From the NCBI GenBank assembly GCA_963816315.1, contig CAWFJZ010000013.1, forward strand, positions 1 to 64,000: a stretch of 64,000 nucleotides of DNA, written 5' to 3'. Origin of the DNA: CADEEN01 sp963816315 (GTDB taxonomy: Bacteria; Pseudomonadota; Gammaproteobacteria; Burkholderiales; Burkholderiaceae_C). The position numbers and the translations under genes were made by a program. The notes beneath the pieces are model-generated. The model saw only the letters and a list, made by a program, of their open reading frames with translations, searched no databases and had not been told where the DNA came from. Positions 34,546 through 44,292 of this stretch are shown here, piece after piece (the first letter of the stretch is position 1; the number at the start of each line of letters is the position of its first letter).

Positions 34546-37392
34546 ATGACGGCAGCACGCGCGACGATCACGACGGCAGCAAGCGACGACCCCTCCATCA
34601 GCGACGCTGCCGACGTCGCGCGCGCCGCCGGCGCCGATCTCGAACGTGGGCTCACTGCGGCAGAAGCAGACCAGCGGCTCGCACAGAGCGGCCGCAACGA
34701 ATTGCGCGGCGCGCCGTCGGTGCCGAACTGGCGGCGCGTGCTCGCGCATTTCCAGGACCCGCTGATCTACCTGCTGCTGGCCGCGATCGCGATCGCGCTG
34801 GCCGCGTGGTGGCTCGAAGGCCGCGTCGGCTGGCCGGTCGATGCGATCGTGATCGCGGCCGTCGTGCTGCTCAACGGCGCTTTGGGCTTCATGCAGGAAG
34901 CCAAGGCGCGCGACGCGGTGGCGGCCCTCGCGCGCATGACCGAGGCGACGTCGGCGGTGATGCGCGACGGCGTGGCACTGCGCGTGCCCAGCGCCGAGCT
35001 GGTGCGCGGGGACTTGCTGATGCTCGGCGAGGGCGACGCCGTCGGCGCCGATGCGCGCCTGGTCGATGCCACTTCATTGCGCGTGCAGGAAGCCTCGCTC
35101 ACCGGCGAGAGCGAAGCGGTGCTGAAGGACGCTGCGACGCTGGCTGCTGCGGTGCCGCTCGGCGACCGCCTGAACATGGTCTTCAAGGGCACGGCGGTCG
35201 TGCAGGGCAGTGGGCGCGCCGTGGTCACCGCAACCGCGATGCACACCGAGATGGGCGCGATCGCGACGCTGCTCGAAGCCACCGCCGATGAGCCGACACC
35301 GCTGGCGCTGGAGGTGGCGCGCATCGGCCGCATGCTCGGCATCGCCGTCGTCGTCATTGCTGTCGTCGTGATGGCCACGCTGTTCGCGCTGTCCGACATC
35401 CGCAGCGCCGGCGACGTGACGCGCGTGCTGCTGCTCGGCGTGTCGCTGGCGGTGGCCGCCGTGCCCGAAGGCCTGCCCGCGATCCTGTCGGTGGTGCTCG
35501 CGCTCGGCGTGCAGCGCATGGCGCGCCACAACGCGATCGTGAAGAACCTGTCTTCGGTGGAGACGCTGGGCTCGGCGTCGGTGATCTGCTCCGACAAGAC
35601 CGGCACGCTGACGCGCTCGGAGATGACGATCGAGCGCGTGATGACGCTCTCCGGTGGCACGCACGTCACCGGCGTCGGCTATGCGCCCGATGGCCACGTC
35701 GAACACCAAGGCGCGCCGCTCGAAGGCGGGCCGCTGCATGCCGAGCAGGTGGTGGTGCTCGGCGGCGGCAGCCTGGCCGGCAATGCGGACTTGCGGCAGG
35801 GCAGCGACGGCGGCTGGGAGATCCACGGCGACCCGACCGAAGCGGCCTTCCTCGTCGCCGAGCGCAAGTTGGGTGTTACCAAGCGCCGGCAGCAGCGCTT
35901 CGAGCGTGTGGCCGAGATTCCGTTCACGTCGGAGCGCAAGATGATGTCGAGCATCGAGCGTGACCACGAGCATGGCGATGCGCTCGTCATCGTCACCAAG
36001 GGCGCGCCCGACGTGCTGCTGGCGCATTGCTCGCGGGCGCGCGTGGGGATGGATGTGGTGGCGCTCGACGACGCGCTGCGCGTGCGTGCGCTGGCCGACG
36101 TGGACGCGCTCACCGATGCGGCGCTGCGCACGCTGGCCGTGGCCTATCGGCCACTCGAAGCGGGCGAGGAAACGCAAAGCCACGACGCGATCGAGCGCGA
36201 GCTGATCTTCGTCGGCACTGTCGGCATCATCGACCCGCCGCGACCCGAAGCCGCGCTGGCGATCAAAGAAGCGCGCCGCGCAGGCATCCGCATCATCATG
36301 ATCACCGGCGACCACCCGCGCACCGCGGCGCGCATCGCCGCCGACCTCGGCATCACCCCAGCCGGCGCTGCGGCGCTGAGCGGCAAGGAGCTCGATGCGT
36401 TGGGCGAGGCAGCGTTCAACGACGCCGTGCGCAAGACCTCGGTCTTTGCCCGCGTCGCGCCGGCGCACAAGCTGCGCATCGTCGCTGCGCTGCAGGCCGA
36501 CGGCCAGGTCGTCGCGATGACGGGCGACGGCGTCAACGACGCGCCTGCGTTGAAGGCAGCCGACATCGGCGTGGCCATGGGCATCACCGGCACCGAAGTG
36601 ACGAAAGAGGCGGCCAAGATGATCCTGGCCGACGACAACTTCGCCACCATCGTGCAGGCGGTGCGCGAGGGCCGTGCGCTGTTCGACAACATCCGCAAGT
36701 TCCTGCGCTATCTGCTGTCGTCGAACATGGGCGAGGTGCTGACGGTGTTCTTCGGCGTCGTCGGCGCCGGTGTGCTCGGCCTGGCCGGCAGCGGCGAAGT
36801 CGTGCTGCCGCTGCTGGCCACGCAGATCCTGTGGATCAACCTCGTCACCGACTCCGGCCCGGCGCTGGCGATGGGCGTCGATCCGGCCACCGGCGACGTC
36901 ATGTCGCGCCCGCCGCGACTGCGCAGCGAGCGCGTGATCGACGCGCGCATGTGGCGCGGCGTGCTGCAGACCGGCGCCGTGATGGCGGCGGTGACGCTGC
37001 TGACGATCGACCTCTACCTGCCCGGCGGCCTGATCGAAGGCACGCACACGCTCGACAACGCGCGCACGGCGGGTTTCACCGTGCTCGTGCTGGCGCAGTT
37101 GTTCAACTGCTTCAACGCACGCTCGGACCGCACCAGCGCCTTCTCGCACCTCTTCGTCAACCGCTGGCTGTGGGCGTCGATCGCGCTGGCCGTGCTGCTG
37201 CAAGTGGCGGTGGTGCATGTCGGCTGGCTCAACACCGCCTTCGGCACGGTGCCGCTCACGCTCGACCAGTGGGCGCTGTGCGTGGCCATGGCCAGCGGCG
37301 TGCTGTGGGCCAGCGAGTTGCACAAGTGGGTCGTGCGGGCTTTAGCGAGCCGCGCTGCGTCACACCATGAGCGCGGCGGTGCAGCCCCGTGA
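34546..37392 (+). CDS. P-type cation-transporting ATPase, Ca2+/Mg2+-like (P2/P3)
   Basis: 948 aa. N-terminal cation-ATPase domain, helices M1-M2, actuator with LTGESEAV, M4 motif AAVPEGLPAI, phosphorylation site D350 in CSDKTGTLT, nucleotide domain with KGAPDVLL, hinge MTGDGVNDAPALKAADIGVAMG in part, and six C-terminal helices with NLVTDSGPALAMGVDP. PEGLP and NxxTD favour calcium-pump-like chemistry; the ion is not certain. Sites g and h lie upstream. Its stop overlaps the hydrolase start (GTGA). Confidence 0.93.
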   Translation: MTAARATITTAASDDPSISDAADVARAAGADLERGLTAAEADQRLAQSGRNELRGAPSVPNWRRVLAHFQDPLIYLLLAAIAIALAAWWLEGRVGWPVDAIVIAAVVLLNGALGFMQEAKARDAVAALARMTEATSAVMRDGVALRVPSAELVRGDLLMLGEGDAVGADARLVDATSLRVQEASLTGESEAVLKDAATLAAAVPLGDRLNMVFKGTAVVQGSGRAVVTATAMHTEMGAIATLLEATADEPTPLALEVARIGRMLGIAVVVIAVVVMATLFALSDIRSAGDVTRVLLLGVSLAVAAVPEGLPAILSVVLALGVQRMARHNAIVKNLSSVETLGSASVICSDKTGTLTRSEMTIERVMTLSGGTHVTGVGYAPDGHVEHQGAPLEGGPLHAEQVVVLGGGSLAGNADLRQGSDGGWEIHGDPTEAAFLVAERKLGVTKRRQQRFERVAEIPFTSERKMMSSIERDHEHGDALVIVTKGAPDVLLAHCSRARVGMDVVALDDALRVRALADVDALTDAALRTLAVAYRPLEAGEETQSHDAIERELIFVGTVGIIDPPRPEAALAIKEARRAGIRIIMITGDHPRTAARIAADLGITPAGAAALSGKELDALGEAAFNDAVRKTSVFARVAPAHKLRIVAALQADGQVVAMTGDGVNDAPALKAADIGVAMGITGTEVTKEAAKMILADDNFATIVQAVREGRALFDNIRKFLRYLLSSNMGEVLTVFFGVVGAGVLGLAGSGEVVLPLLATQILWINLVTDSGPALAMGVDPATGDVMSRPPRLRSERVIDARMWRGVLQTGAVMAAVTLLTIDLYLPGGLIEGTHTLDNARTAGFTVLVLAQLFNCFNARSDRTSAFSHLFVNRWLWASIALAVLLQVAVVHVGWLNTAFGTVPLTLDQWALCVAMASGVLWASELHKWVVRALASRAASHHERGGAAP

Positions 37393-38567
37393 AGGCGACA
37401 ACGTTTCCCGTCGGCTTCCACCAACTGCATGACGACGTCAGCATGAACTTTCAGATGAACCGCTGGTTCAGTTGGGTCGGTGAACCCGGCATGTTGGACG
37501 AGATGCGCGAGGCCGCTGCGCGCATTGCAAACTATGTGGACTGGAAGCGCGAGTTTCTGGCGCTGGCCGAGAGAGCCGTCGGACAAGAACATGTTCTCAG
37601 GGCGGGCTTTTATTTTCGCGCCGCCGACTTTTTCATGCGCACCGATGACCCTGATCGGCACCACGCCCGCGTTCAGTTTCTGAATGCCATGCGGTCGGTC
37701 TATGGACTCGATCGGTTCGGGCGCCACGAGGTGCCTTACGCCGCCGACGGCGCCAGTGGCATCTTGCCCGCCTACCGTTTCACACCGGATCGGTCCAAGG
37801 GCACGATCGTCTTCTTCGGCGGCTTCGACAGTTGCATCGAAGAATTGACCTCGGCTTTCTTCTACTTTCGCGATGCCGGCTATGAAGTGATTGCGTTCGA
37901 AGGGCCGGGCCAGGGTGGCGCGCTCAACGACGCGGGCCTGCACATGACTGCCGCGTGGCATCAACCGGTGAAAGCGGTGCTGGACCACTTCGAGCTGAAT
38001 CACGTCACCCTTGCCGGCCTCTCGATGGGTGGGTGTCTGGTGATGCGTGCTGCAGCCTTCGAGCCCCGTGTGGACCGAGTAGTCGCCTATGACGTCTATC
38101 CCGATGCTTTGGACACGACGCTTCGCCAAGTGAGCACGGTCCAGCGCCTTCTTCTCAAAACCCTGCTCAGCCTTCGCGTCGCGCCGCTGGTCAATGCACT
38201 ATCCAGCCGCGCAGCCCGAAGAAGTCCGATCGCGCAGTGGGGCCTCGAGCAGGGCATGCGGGTCACGGGATTCAACTCGCCGTACGGATACTTCCAAAGC
38301 ACCAAGGCCTATGTGACATCCGATGTCTCGGCGCTGATCACACAAGACGTTCTGTTGTTGGCGGGCAGCGAAGACCACCTCGTTCCGCTGGCGCATTTCT
38401 ATCGGCAGATCAAGATGCTCGACAACGCACGCTCGATGACCGCCCGGCTGTTCACGAAGAGCGACCATGCCCAGAGTCACTGTCAAGTCGGCAACTACGG
38501 TTTGGCACTCAAGACGATCGTCGATTGGCTCGACGGGCTGCAAGAGCAGGGGCCTACTCGTCCATGA
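37389..38567 (+). CDS. Alpha/beta hydrolase
   Basis: 392 aa. An N-terminal helical domain of about 125 residues (FFMRTDDPDRHHARVQFLNA) precedes a hydrolase fold: IVFFGGFDSCIEEL, IAFEGPGQGGAL, nucleophile elbow GLSMGG with Ser212, acid region LLLAGSEDHLVPL and His in FTKSDHAQSHCQ. Resembles FrsA/DUF1100-like or 2,6-dihydroxypseudooxynicotine-hydrolase-like enzymes with an N-terminal lid. GTG 37389 overlaps the ATPase stop, so it is translationally coupled. A slightly less GC-rich gene than its neighbours. Substrate unknown. Confidence 0.88.
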   Translation: MKATTFPVGFHQLHDDVSMNFQMNRWFSWVGEPGMLDEMREAAARIANYVDWKREFLALAERAVGQEHVLRAGFYFRAADFFMRTDDPDRHHARVQFLNAMRSVYGLDRFGRHEVPYAADGASGILPAYRFTPDRSKGTIVFFGGFDSCIEELTSAFFYFRDAGYEVIAFEGPGQGGALNDAGLHMTAAWHQPVKAVLDHFELNHVTLAGLSMGGCLVMRAAAFEPRVDRVVAYDVYPDALDTTLRQVSTVQRLLLKTLLSLRVAPLVNALSSRAARRSPIAQWGLEQGMRVTGFNSPYGYFQSTKAYVTSDVSALITQDVLLLAGSEDHLVPLAHFYRQIKMLDNARSMTARLFTKSDHAQSHCQVGNYGLALKTIVDWLDGLQEQGPTRP

Positions 38568-38668
38568 AGCACCGGCGATCGTGGGGTGCAAGACGCGTTC
38601 TGCACTCGCGTACGCCGCGGTTGCCGCTGAATCGAAACGTTGGAGTGCGGGCGCCCGTCGCATCTCAC

Positions 38669-40078
38669 TCACGGCGCCGCTTCGTCCGGCCGCGTCTGCG
38701 CCGCGGACAGCGTGTCCAGAAAAGTCCGGCTCCACTCGTGCACGTCGTGTTCGGTGATCTGCGCCAGCAGCGCCGCGTGCCGCTCCTGGCGTTCGGCCAG
38801 CGGCATTCGCAGCGCGCGCTGGATCGCCTGCGCGGTGGCGGGGATATCGTACGGATTGACGAGCAGCGCCTGGCGCATCTGCTCGGCCGCGCCGGCAAAG
38901 CGCGACAGCACCAGCACGCCGGGGTCGGCTGCGTCCTGCATCGCCACGAACTCCTTGGCCACCAGATTCATGCCGTCGCGCAGCGGCGTCACCAGCGCCA
39001 CCCGCGAGCAGCGGTACAGCGCCGGCAGACGGCGCCGCGACCAGGTGCGGTGCAGGTAGCGGATCGGCATCCAATCGAGCTCGCCATGGTCGCCGTTGAT
39101 CTCGCCGGCCAGGCCTTCGAGCTCGCGGCGCAAGTCCTCGTAAGCCAGCACGCTCTCGCGGGTCGGCGATGCAATCTGGATCAGCGTTGCGCTGTTGAGA
39201 TTTTCGGGATAGCTGGCCAGCAACTCGCGGAACGCGCGCAAGCGCTGCGGCAAGCCCTTCGAGTAGTCGAGCCGGTCGATGCCGACGAGCAATTGCCGGT
39301 GGCCGTACTGCTTCTTCAGCATGGCTTCGGTCTGGCGCGATTCGTTGCTGCCGGCCAGGCGCTGGAACTCGGCCACGTCGATGCCGATCGGGTACGAGCG
39401 CGCGATGACGCGCCGGCCCAGCGCTTCGAAGGTGTCGTTGCCGAGCGACCGTGCTCCTGCCTCTTCCTGCACGAAGCGCGCAAAGTGGTCGGCGTCGGCG
39501 CGCGTTTGCAGCCCCACCAGGTCGTAGGCGAAGAACGATCGCATCAGCCACTCATGCCCCGGTATCGCGGCCAGGATCGGCGGCGGCGGCAGCGGGATGT
39601 GCAGAAAAAAACCGATGCGCTGCCGGCAGCCGAGCGCGCGCAGCTCGTCGGCCAGGGGGATCAGGTGGTAGTCATGCACCCAGATCACGTCGTCGGGCCG
39701 CAGCAGCGCCGCGAGCTTGCGCGCGAAGAGGCGATTGACGCGCTGGTAGCCGGCAAAGAAGCCGCTGGCGAAGTCGGCCAGGTCGAGACGGTAGTGCAGG
39801 GCCGGCCACAGTGCCTGGTTCGAGTAGCCGGCGTAGTAGGTGTCGTGGTCGGCCTTCGACAAATCGATCGTCACCAGCTCGACCGAGCCGGCGCGGCGGC
39901 GGTGCACTTCGCCTTCGCCCGGCGCGCCGTGCTCGGTGACATTGCCGCTCCAACCGAACCAAAGGCCGCCGCTTTTCGCAAGCGCGTCGCCCAGCGCCAC
40001 GGCGAGCCCGCCCGCGGCCGGCTTGCGCGGATCGCCGACGCGGTTGGAGACGAGGACGAGTCGGCCGGTGGTGCTCAT
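38669..40078 (-). CDS. otsA: Trehalose-6-phosphate synthase
   Basis: 469 aa, GT20. It joins UDP-glucose and glucose-6-phosphate. Seen: LVLVSNRVGDPRKPAAGGLA (glucose-6-P/UDP loop), DVIWVHDYHLIPLADELR, IGFFLHIPLPPPPIL, LVGIDRLDYSKGLPQRLRAF and VTPLRDGMNLVAKEFVA, all in the standard order. ATG 40078. The related otsB and GH15 genes lie upstream on the same strand but are separated by a 788-base repeat-rich gap. Confidence 0.96.
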   Translation of the reverse strand: MSTTGRLVLVSNRVGDPRKPAAGGLAVALGDALAKSGGLWFGWSGNVTEHGAPGEGEVHRRRAGSVELVTIDLSKADHDTYYAGYSNQALWPALHYRLDLADFASGFFAGYQRVNRLFARKLAALLRPDDVIWVHDYHLIPLADELRALGCRQRIGFFLHIPLPPPPILAAIPGHEWLMRSFFAYDLVGLQTRADADHFARFVQEEAGARSLGNDTFEALGRRVIARSYPIGIDVAEFQRLAGSNESRQTEAMLKKQYGHRQLLVGIDRLDYSKGLPQRLRAFRELLASYPENLNSATLIQIASPTRESVLAYEDLRRELEGLAGEINGDHGELDWMPIRYLHRTWSRRRLPALYRCSRVALVTPLRDGMNLVAKEFVAMQDAADPGVLVLSRFAGAAEQMRQALLVNPYDIPATAQAIQRALRMPLAERQERHAALLAQITEHDVHEWSRTFLDTLSAAQTRPDEAAP

Positions 40079-40866
40079 GTCACTTGCGGCCCGTTGCGGT
40101 ATTCGACGTTCCGCTTAGTTGACGTGTTGGCGGACGCCAAGCCGTGGGCGGGTGTGCGCTGGCGCGCCACTGCGGCGGTCGGCGCCAAAGGCGCGCCGAC
40201 TGCGCTGCGGTGCTCGGGTTTCGGTCGCGCCGCATAACTCGCTGCACTCGTTGCGCTCGAACAGATGCGGCGAGTCAGTTCACGAAGCGCGCAAGTACGC
40301 GCGCCGACCGAAACCCTGTGTTCCTCGCCGCCGCACAGGCGCGCCAGCGCACACCCGCCCACGGCTTGGCGAGGCGGCACCTGTTCTTGGTTGGAGGTGA
40401 AGGGCCACCGCCGGGCATCGAGCCCGACTGTGGCCCTGTTGCGCGCCTGCGGCGCGCGGCAAGCCGCGGGCTCGATGCCCGTGGCTTGCCCAACACTCTC
40501 CCCCAAGAACGACTGCTCCCGCAAGGCGGCGGGTGGGGCGCAGGCGGGGCGAATGGCGCCGCCGAGAAGCGCAGGGCTGAGGTCGGCGCGCGTACCCGCG
40601 CGCTTCGTGATCTGACTCACCGCGAGTGTTCGAGCGCAACGAGCGCAGTGAGTGAAGCGAGTTTCGCGGTGCGACCTCAGACCGAGCATCGCAGGGAACC
40701 CTCGCGCAGCGAGGGCCAGCGCCGGCTGAGCCCCGACTGCGCCCCGCCCGCCGCCTTGCTCGCGCACCGGCCACCGCCAAGCGCATTTCCGGACAGTCGC
40801 GAACGCACACAAAGGGCCGTCATCGGACGTACACAAGCGAACAGGTTTCATTTCTGCCTACTCGGA
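40079..40866. repeat. Repeat-rich gap with large inverted repeats between GH15 and otsA
   Basis: 788 bases without a credible gene. Two inverted-repeat pairs are visible: 40131-40165 (CCAAGCCGTGGGCGGGTGTG...) against about 40345-40380, and a longer imperfect pair of about 110 bases, 40200-40310 against 40580-40690, each containing a CGTTGCGCTCGAACA-like block. A third short palindrome flanks TCGATGCCCGTGGCTTGCC near 40475. Reading frames across it are arginine-rich and implausible. It may fold into long hairpins and splits the trehalose operon. Confidence 0.7.
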
Positions 40867-42663
40867 TCAGATCCTCGAATCCCATGGCGCCGACAGCCGC
40901 ATTGCCGCGTTGATGATGCCGACCATCGAGTAGGTCTGCGGGAAGTTGCCCCACAGCTCGCCGGTCACCGGATGCGTGTCTTCCGACAGCAGACCGAGCG
41001 GGTTGCGCACGGCCAGCAGGGCATTGAAGATCTCGCGCGCCTGCTCCTTGCGGCCGATGCGCGCCAGCGCGTCGATGCGCCAGAACGCGCAGATGTTGAA
41101 CGAGGTCTCGGGTAAGCCGAAATCATCCGGCGCTTCGTAGCGGCGCATGTACGGGCCGTCGCAGAGCACGCGCTCCAGCGCATCGACCGTGGCCACGAAG
41201 CGCGGGTCTGTCGGCTCGATCATGCCGACCTCGGCCATCAGCAGCACGCTGGCATCGAGCTCGCGGCCGCCGAAACTCTCGGCGAAGGCCTGCCGCTCCT
41301 CGCTCCAGGCGTGCTTCAGCACCTTGGCGCGGATCAGGTCGGCGCGCCCGCGCCACAGCGCCGCGCGATCGGTCAGGTCGAAGGTTTCGGCGATCTTCGC
41401 CAGGCGGTCGCACGCCGCCCAATTCATCAGCACCGAGGACGTGTGCACGCGCGCGCGGGTGCGCAGCTCCCACATGCCGGCGTCGGGCTGGTCGTGGATG
41501 GCGAAGGCGCGTTCGCCGACACGTTCGAGCAGCGCGAATTCTTCGCGCGTGCCGCGGCGCAGCAGCCGGTGGTCATGGAACGATTGCGCCGCGCCGAGCA
41601 CGATGTTGCCGTACACGTCGTGCTGGAAATGCTCCGCCGCCTGGTTGCCCACGCGCACCGGCCGGTGGCCGCGGTAGCCGCCGAGGTGCTCGATCACGCG
41701 CTCCGGCAACTCGCGCTCCAGGCCGATGCCATACAGCGGCTGGATGTGCTCGCCGACCGTGCTGCCGACGGCGTCGCGCAGCCAGCGCAGGTAGTCTTCC
41801 ATCGTGCCGACTTCGGACAGGCTGTTGAGCGCGCGCACGACGAAGAACGCGTCGCGCAGCCAGCAGTAGCGGTAGTCCCAGTTGCGCTCGCTGGCCGGCG
41901 CTTCGGGAATGCTCGTCGTCATCGCGGCGACGATGGCGCCGGTTTCTTCGAACAGGCAGAGCTTCAACGTGATCGCCGCGCGGATCACGGCGGCCTGCCA
42001 TTCGAGCGGCACCGCCAGGCGGCGCGTCCAGTGCCGCCAGTAGTCGGCGGTGTGCTCTTCGAGGTGGCGCGCGTTTTCTTCGATGCCGCCTTCGAGCGTT
42101 TCGTCGGTGCCGAGCAGCAGGCTGATCGGGCCGTTCAACGTGAACGCGGTTTCGCCGAGCACGTAGGTGATCGGCGCATCGGTCGTCAGGCGGATCGTCA
42201 GAGTGGGGCCGACGAAACGAACGTGGTTGCTGCCCCGCGTGCGGGCCAGCGTGGTGCCGCCCCAGTCGGCGCGCGGCCGCACGACGAGACGGATGCGCGG
42301 TGAGCCTTGGATGGGGCGCACGCGGCGCACCAGCAGCATCGGCCGGAAGGCGCGGCCGTGGCGCAGAAAGCGCGGCGCGAAATCGGCAACCTCGACGGCG
42401 CCGCCGTGGGCATCGAAAAGGCGCGTGCGCAGCACGGCGGTGTTCTCGTCGTAGGACTGCTCTGTTCGCACACAACCTTCGAGCACCACCTGCGAGCTGC
42501 CTTCTTCGCCGATGCCGTCGGCCGAGTCGAGCAGCGCGTGGAACACCGGGTCGGCGTCGAAACGCGGCATGCAGCACCAGACCAGGCGCGCGCCGGAATC
42601 GATCAGCGCGCTGATCGTGCAATTGCCGATCAGGCCGAGGTTGAGGTTGGCGGCGTTGTTCAT
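40867..42663 (-). CDS. Glycoside hydrolase family 15 (glucoamylase/trehalase-like)
   Basis: 598 aa. N-terminal beta domain (LNLGLIGNCTISALIDSGAR, VWCCMPRFDADPVFHALLD) then an (alpha/alpha)6 barrel: SIPEAPASERNWDYRYCWLRD, YGNIVLGAAQSFHDHRLL, MWELRTRARVHTSSVLMNWA (general-acid Glu region), FNICAFWRIDALARIGR and GNFPQTYSMVGIINAAMRL. Bacterial members beside otsAB act on alpha-glucans or trehalose. ATG 42663 overlaps the otsB stop (ATGA), so it is co-translated with otsB. Confidence 0.93.
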   Translation of the reverse strand: MNNAANLNLGLIGNCTISALIDSGARLVWCCMPRFDADPVFHALLDSADGIGEEGSSQVVLEGCVRTEQSYDENTAVLRTRLFDAHGGAVEVADFAPRFLRHGRAFRPMLLVRRVRPIQGSPRIRLVVRPRADWGGTTLARTRGSNHVRFVGPTLTIRLTTDAPITYVLGETAFTLNGPISLLLGTDETLEGGIEENARHLEEHTADYWRHWTRRLAVPLEWQAAVIRAAITLKLCLFEETGAIVAAMTTSIPEAPASERNWDYRYCWLRDAFFVVRALNSLSEVGTMEDYLRWLRDAVGSTVGEHIQPLYGIGLERELPERVIEHLGGYRGHRPVRVGNQAAEHFQHDVYGNIVLGAAQSFHDHRLLRRGTREEFALLERVGERAFAIHDQPDAGMWELRTRARVHTSSVLMNWAACDRLAKIAETFDLTDRAALWRGRADLIRAKVLKHAWSEERQAFAESFGGRELDASVLLMAEVGMIEPTDPRFVATVDALERVLCDGPYMRRYEAPDDFGLPETSFNICAFWRIDALARIGRKEQAREIFNALLAVRNPLGLLSEDTHPVTGELWGNFPQTYSMVGIINAAMRLSAPWDSRI

Positions 42664-43421
42664 GCTTCCTCGGCCGCGGCTTGGCGCAGCCAGTGGGCGA
42701 CGGCGTCGGTGTCGATCAAACGATAGCGCGCCTGGCTGTCGCCCGGCCCGACGCGGATGCCGAAGCCGCCCGCGGCCTGGACCGCGCGGATGCCGTCTTC
42801 GTCGGTGACGTCGTCGCCGACGAATACCGGCAAGCGGCCCGCGAAGGGTGCGTCGGCCAGACAGGACCGCACCGCACTGCCTTTGGAGACTGCCCGTTGT
42901 TTCAATTCGCACACGCAATGGCCGTCGAGCAGTTCCCATTGCAACGCCGCGCCGGGTGCTTCGGCCAGGGCCTGTGCGAGCAGCTCGCGACACATCGCTC
43001 CCAACTCGGGGCTCGCGCGGAAATGCAGCGCCAATCCGCTCGGCTTGCCTTCGAGAAGAAGCCCGCTGTGACGCGCCGCGAGCGCACGGGCGCAAGACAC
43101 CACGCTTGCCGGCGGTTGCGCTTCGTGCAGTTCGATGCGCCCGCTGACGTCGCGCTGTTGCACGCCGTGGCAGCCCGCGCCCGCGAGCACCAAAGGATGC
43201 AGAAAGGCATCGATCGCAGAAAGCGGCCGTCCGCTGACGATGGCCAGCGCCCCTTCGAGTTTTCGCATGAGGGATTGAAGTGTCGGCACGACCCAAGCCG
43301 CAACCGATACATCCTGTGGCCGCGGCGCCAATTGCACCAAGGTGCCATCGAAATCGAGAAACAGGCTGGCGCGCACCGGCAAGCCCGGCGGATCACCAGA
43401 GCTGGTCAGTGGAAGATTCAT
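42660..43421 (-). CDS. otsB: Trehalose-6-phosphate phosphatase
   Basis: 253 aa HAD-family phosphatase. Motif I SLFLDFDGTLVQLAP, motif II IVSGRPLSAIDAFL, motif III/IV KGSAVRSCL and PVFVGDDVTDEDGIRAV. It removes the phosphate from the OtsA product. ATG 43421 is preferred because it starts just before the conserved core; an ATG at 43460 adds 13 unconserved residues. First gene of otsB-GH15-(repeat gap)-otsA. Confidence 0.95.
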   Translation of the reverse strand: MNLPLTSSGDPPGLPVRASLFLDFDGTLVQLAPRPQDVSVAAWVVPTLQSLMRKLEGALAIVSGRPLSAIDAFLHPLVLAGAGCHGVQQRDVSGRIELHEAQPPASVVSCARALAARHSGLLLEGKPSGLALHFRASPELGAMCRELLAQALAEAPGAALQWELLDGHCVCELKQRAVSKGSAVRSCLADAPFAGRLPVFVGDDVTDEDGIRAVQAAGGFGIRVGPGDSQARYRLIDTDAVAHWLRQAAAEEA

Positions 43422-43628
43422 CGTGATCCACTCTTGTTCGCATCCCCGATCGTGACACACGCGTCCACGCCGTCACAGCGGTGCGGGTGTCGTCGGCGTG
43501 TAGGAGGTGTCTTGCGTCCTGAGTGTCTGAAAACAACCCAGGAAGACGAAACCTTTTTCGCTCGCGGCCGCACCAACCCGACGATTCGCTGCGGCAGGCG
43601 CCGCCAACCCGACGCAAGGAGTGATGAC
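43422..43628. promoter_or_regulatory. Divergent intergenic region between otsB and the 43629 gene
   Basis: 207 bases. It contains half-site-like TTGTTCG at 43434 and a wide GTGAC...GTCAC dyad at 43452-43476, but no full copy of the island operator. ACGCAAGGAG before ATG 43629 is a good ribosome site. Confidence 0.4.
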
Positions 43629-44196
43629 ATGGGAATTTTCGACAAGCTGTTTGGACGCGACGAAGTGCAGCAGACAAAACCGGCATCAAGGACGAGCGCA
43701 GACCCAGCTCCGTCCGCGGACGAGCAGGCCATTGCCCGCTACCGCTACATGTTGAAGACCGCACCGCCGGAGACCATAGAGCAGGCGCATGCCGAAGCGT
43801 TTGCCAAACTCACGCCGGAGCAACGGAACATGCTGTTGCAGCAGTTGTCCGCCGACATCCCGGATGAAGAACAAGGGGCTGGGAACAGATGATCCGCAAT
43901 CCTTGGCACGCCTGGCAACGCGTGCCGAAGTCCGCCGTCCCGGCACGATGGAGCGTGTCTTCGGCGGCATGGGGGGGCGCGGCATCGGCATGGGCGGCAT
44001 GATGGCTGGCAGTTTTCTGTCCACCATCGCTGGTGTCGTGATCGGCAGCGCCATTGCGCAGTCGTTCCTCGGCAACGCCGGCTCTGGCGACACTGCAGCC
44101 GCTGAGCCAGGCTCCGAGGACATGGGCAACGAAGCAAGCGTCGATGCGGGAGGCGACGCGGGCGACTTCGACGCTGGGGACCTCGGCGACATCTGA
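43629..44196 (+). pseudogene. Small stress-island protein with glycine-rich membrane segment, one frame break
   Basis: The start (MGIFDKLFGRDEV, ATG 43629) runs 87 codons to TGA 43892. A one-base shift at about 43880, in a run AAGGGGCTGGGAA, joins it to the frame LARLATRAEVRRPGTMERVF, a glycine/methionine-rich stretch (GGMGGRGIGMGGMMAGSFL), a hydrophobic helix (STIAGVVIGSAIAQSFLG) and an acidic tail. The joined ~188-residue product looks like one protein family (MGIFDKLFG start, GGM-rich membrane end), so the break may be artefact. Function unknown. Confidence 0.72.
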
Positions 44197-44220
44197 CCCT
44201 CGGCACTGCCATCGCGCTTG

Positions 44221-44236
44221 TGTTCGCCAGCGCACA
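44221..44236 (+). promoter_or_regulatory. Crp/Fnr-type operator before the phosphoketolase operon (site i)
   Basis: TGTTCG-CCAG-CGCACA, extended to TGTGTTCG/CGCACAGA and preceded by CGCT. It matches site e in all but one base over about 24 positions. A weak CACGAT box is centred 32 bases downstream. Confidence 0.7.
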
Positions 44237-44292
44237 GATCGCCCGCCGCCACCCGGTCACGATGCGCCATGAGACGCACGGCACCACGATCC

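Noticed and set aside
35074..37323. Long open frame antisense to the cation ATPase (about 749 codons)
   Set aside because: Shadow of a GC-rich gene: rich in Arg, His and Gln, no family motifs, while the sense frame is a complete P-type ATPase.
40153..40168. TGTGCG-CTGG-CGCGCC as an operator copy before otsA
   Set aside because: The right half does not match and the sequence is explained by the inverted-repeat block in which it lies.
40144..41115. Arg/Ser-rich frame spanning the repeat block
   Set aside because: No start signal, implausible composition, and it runs into the antisense of the GH15 gene.
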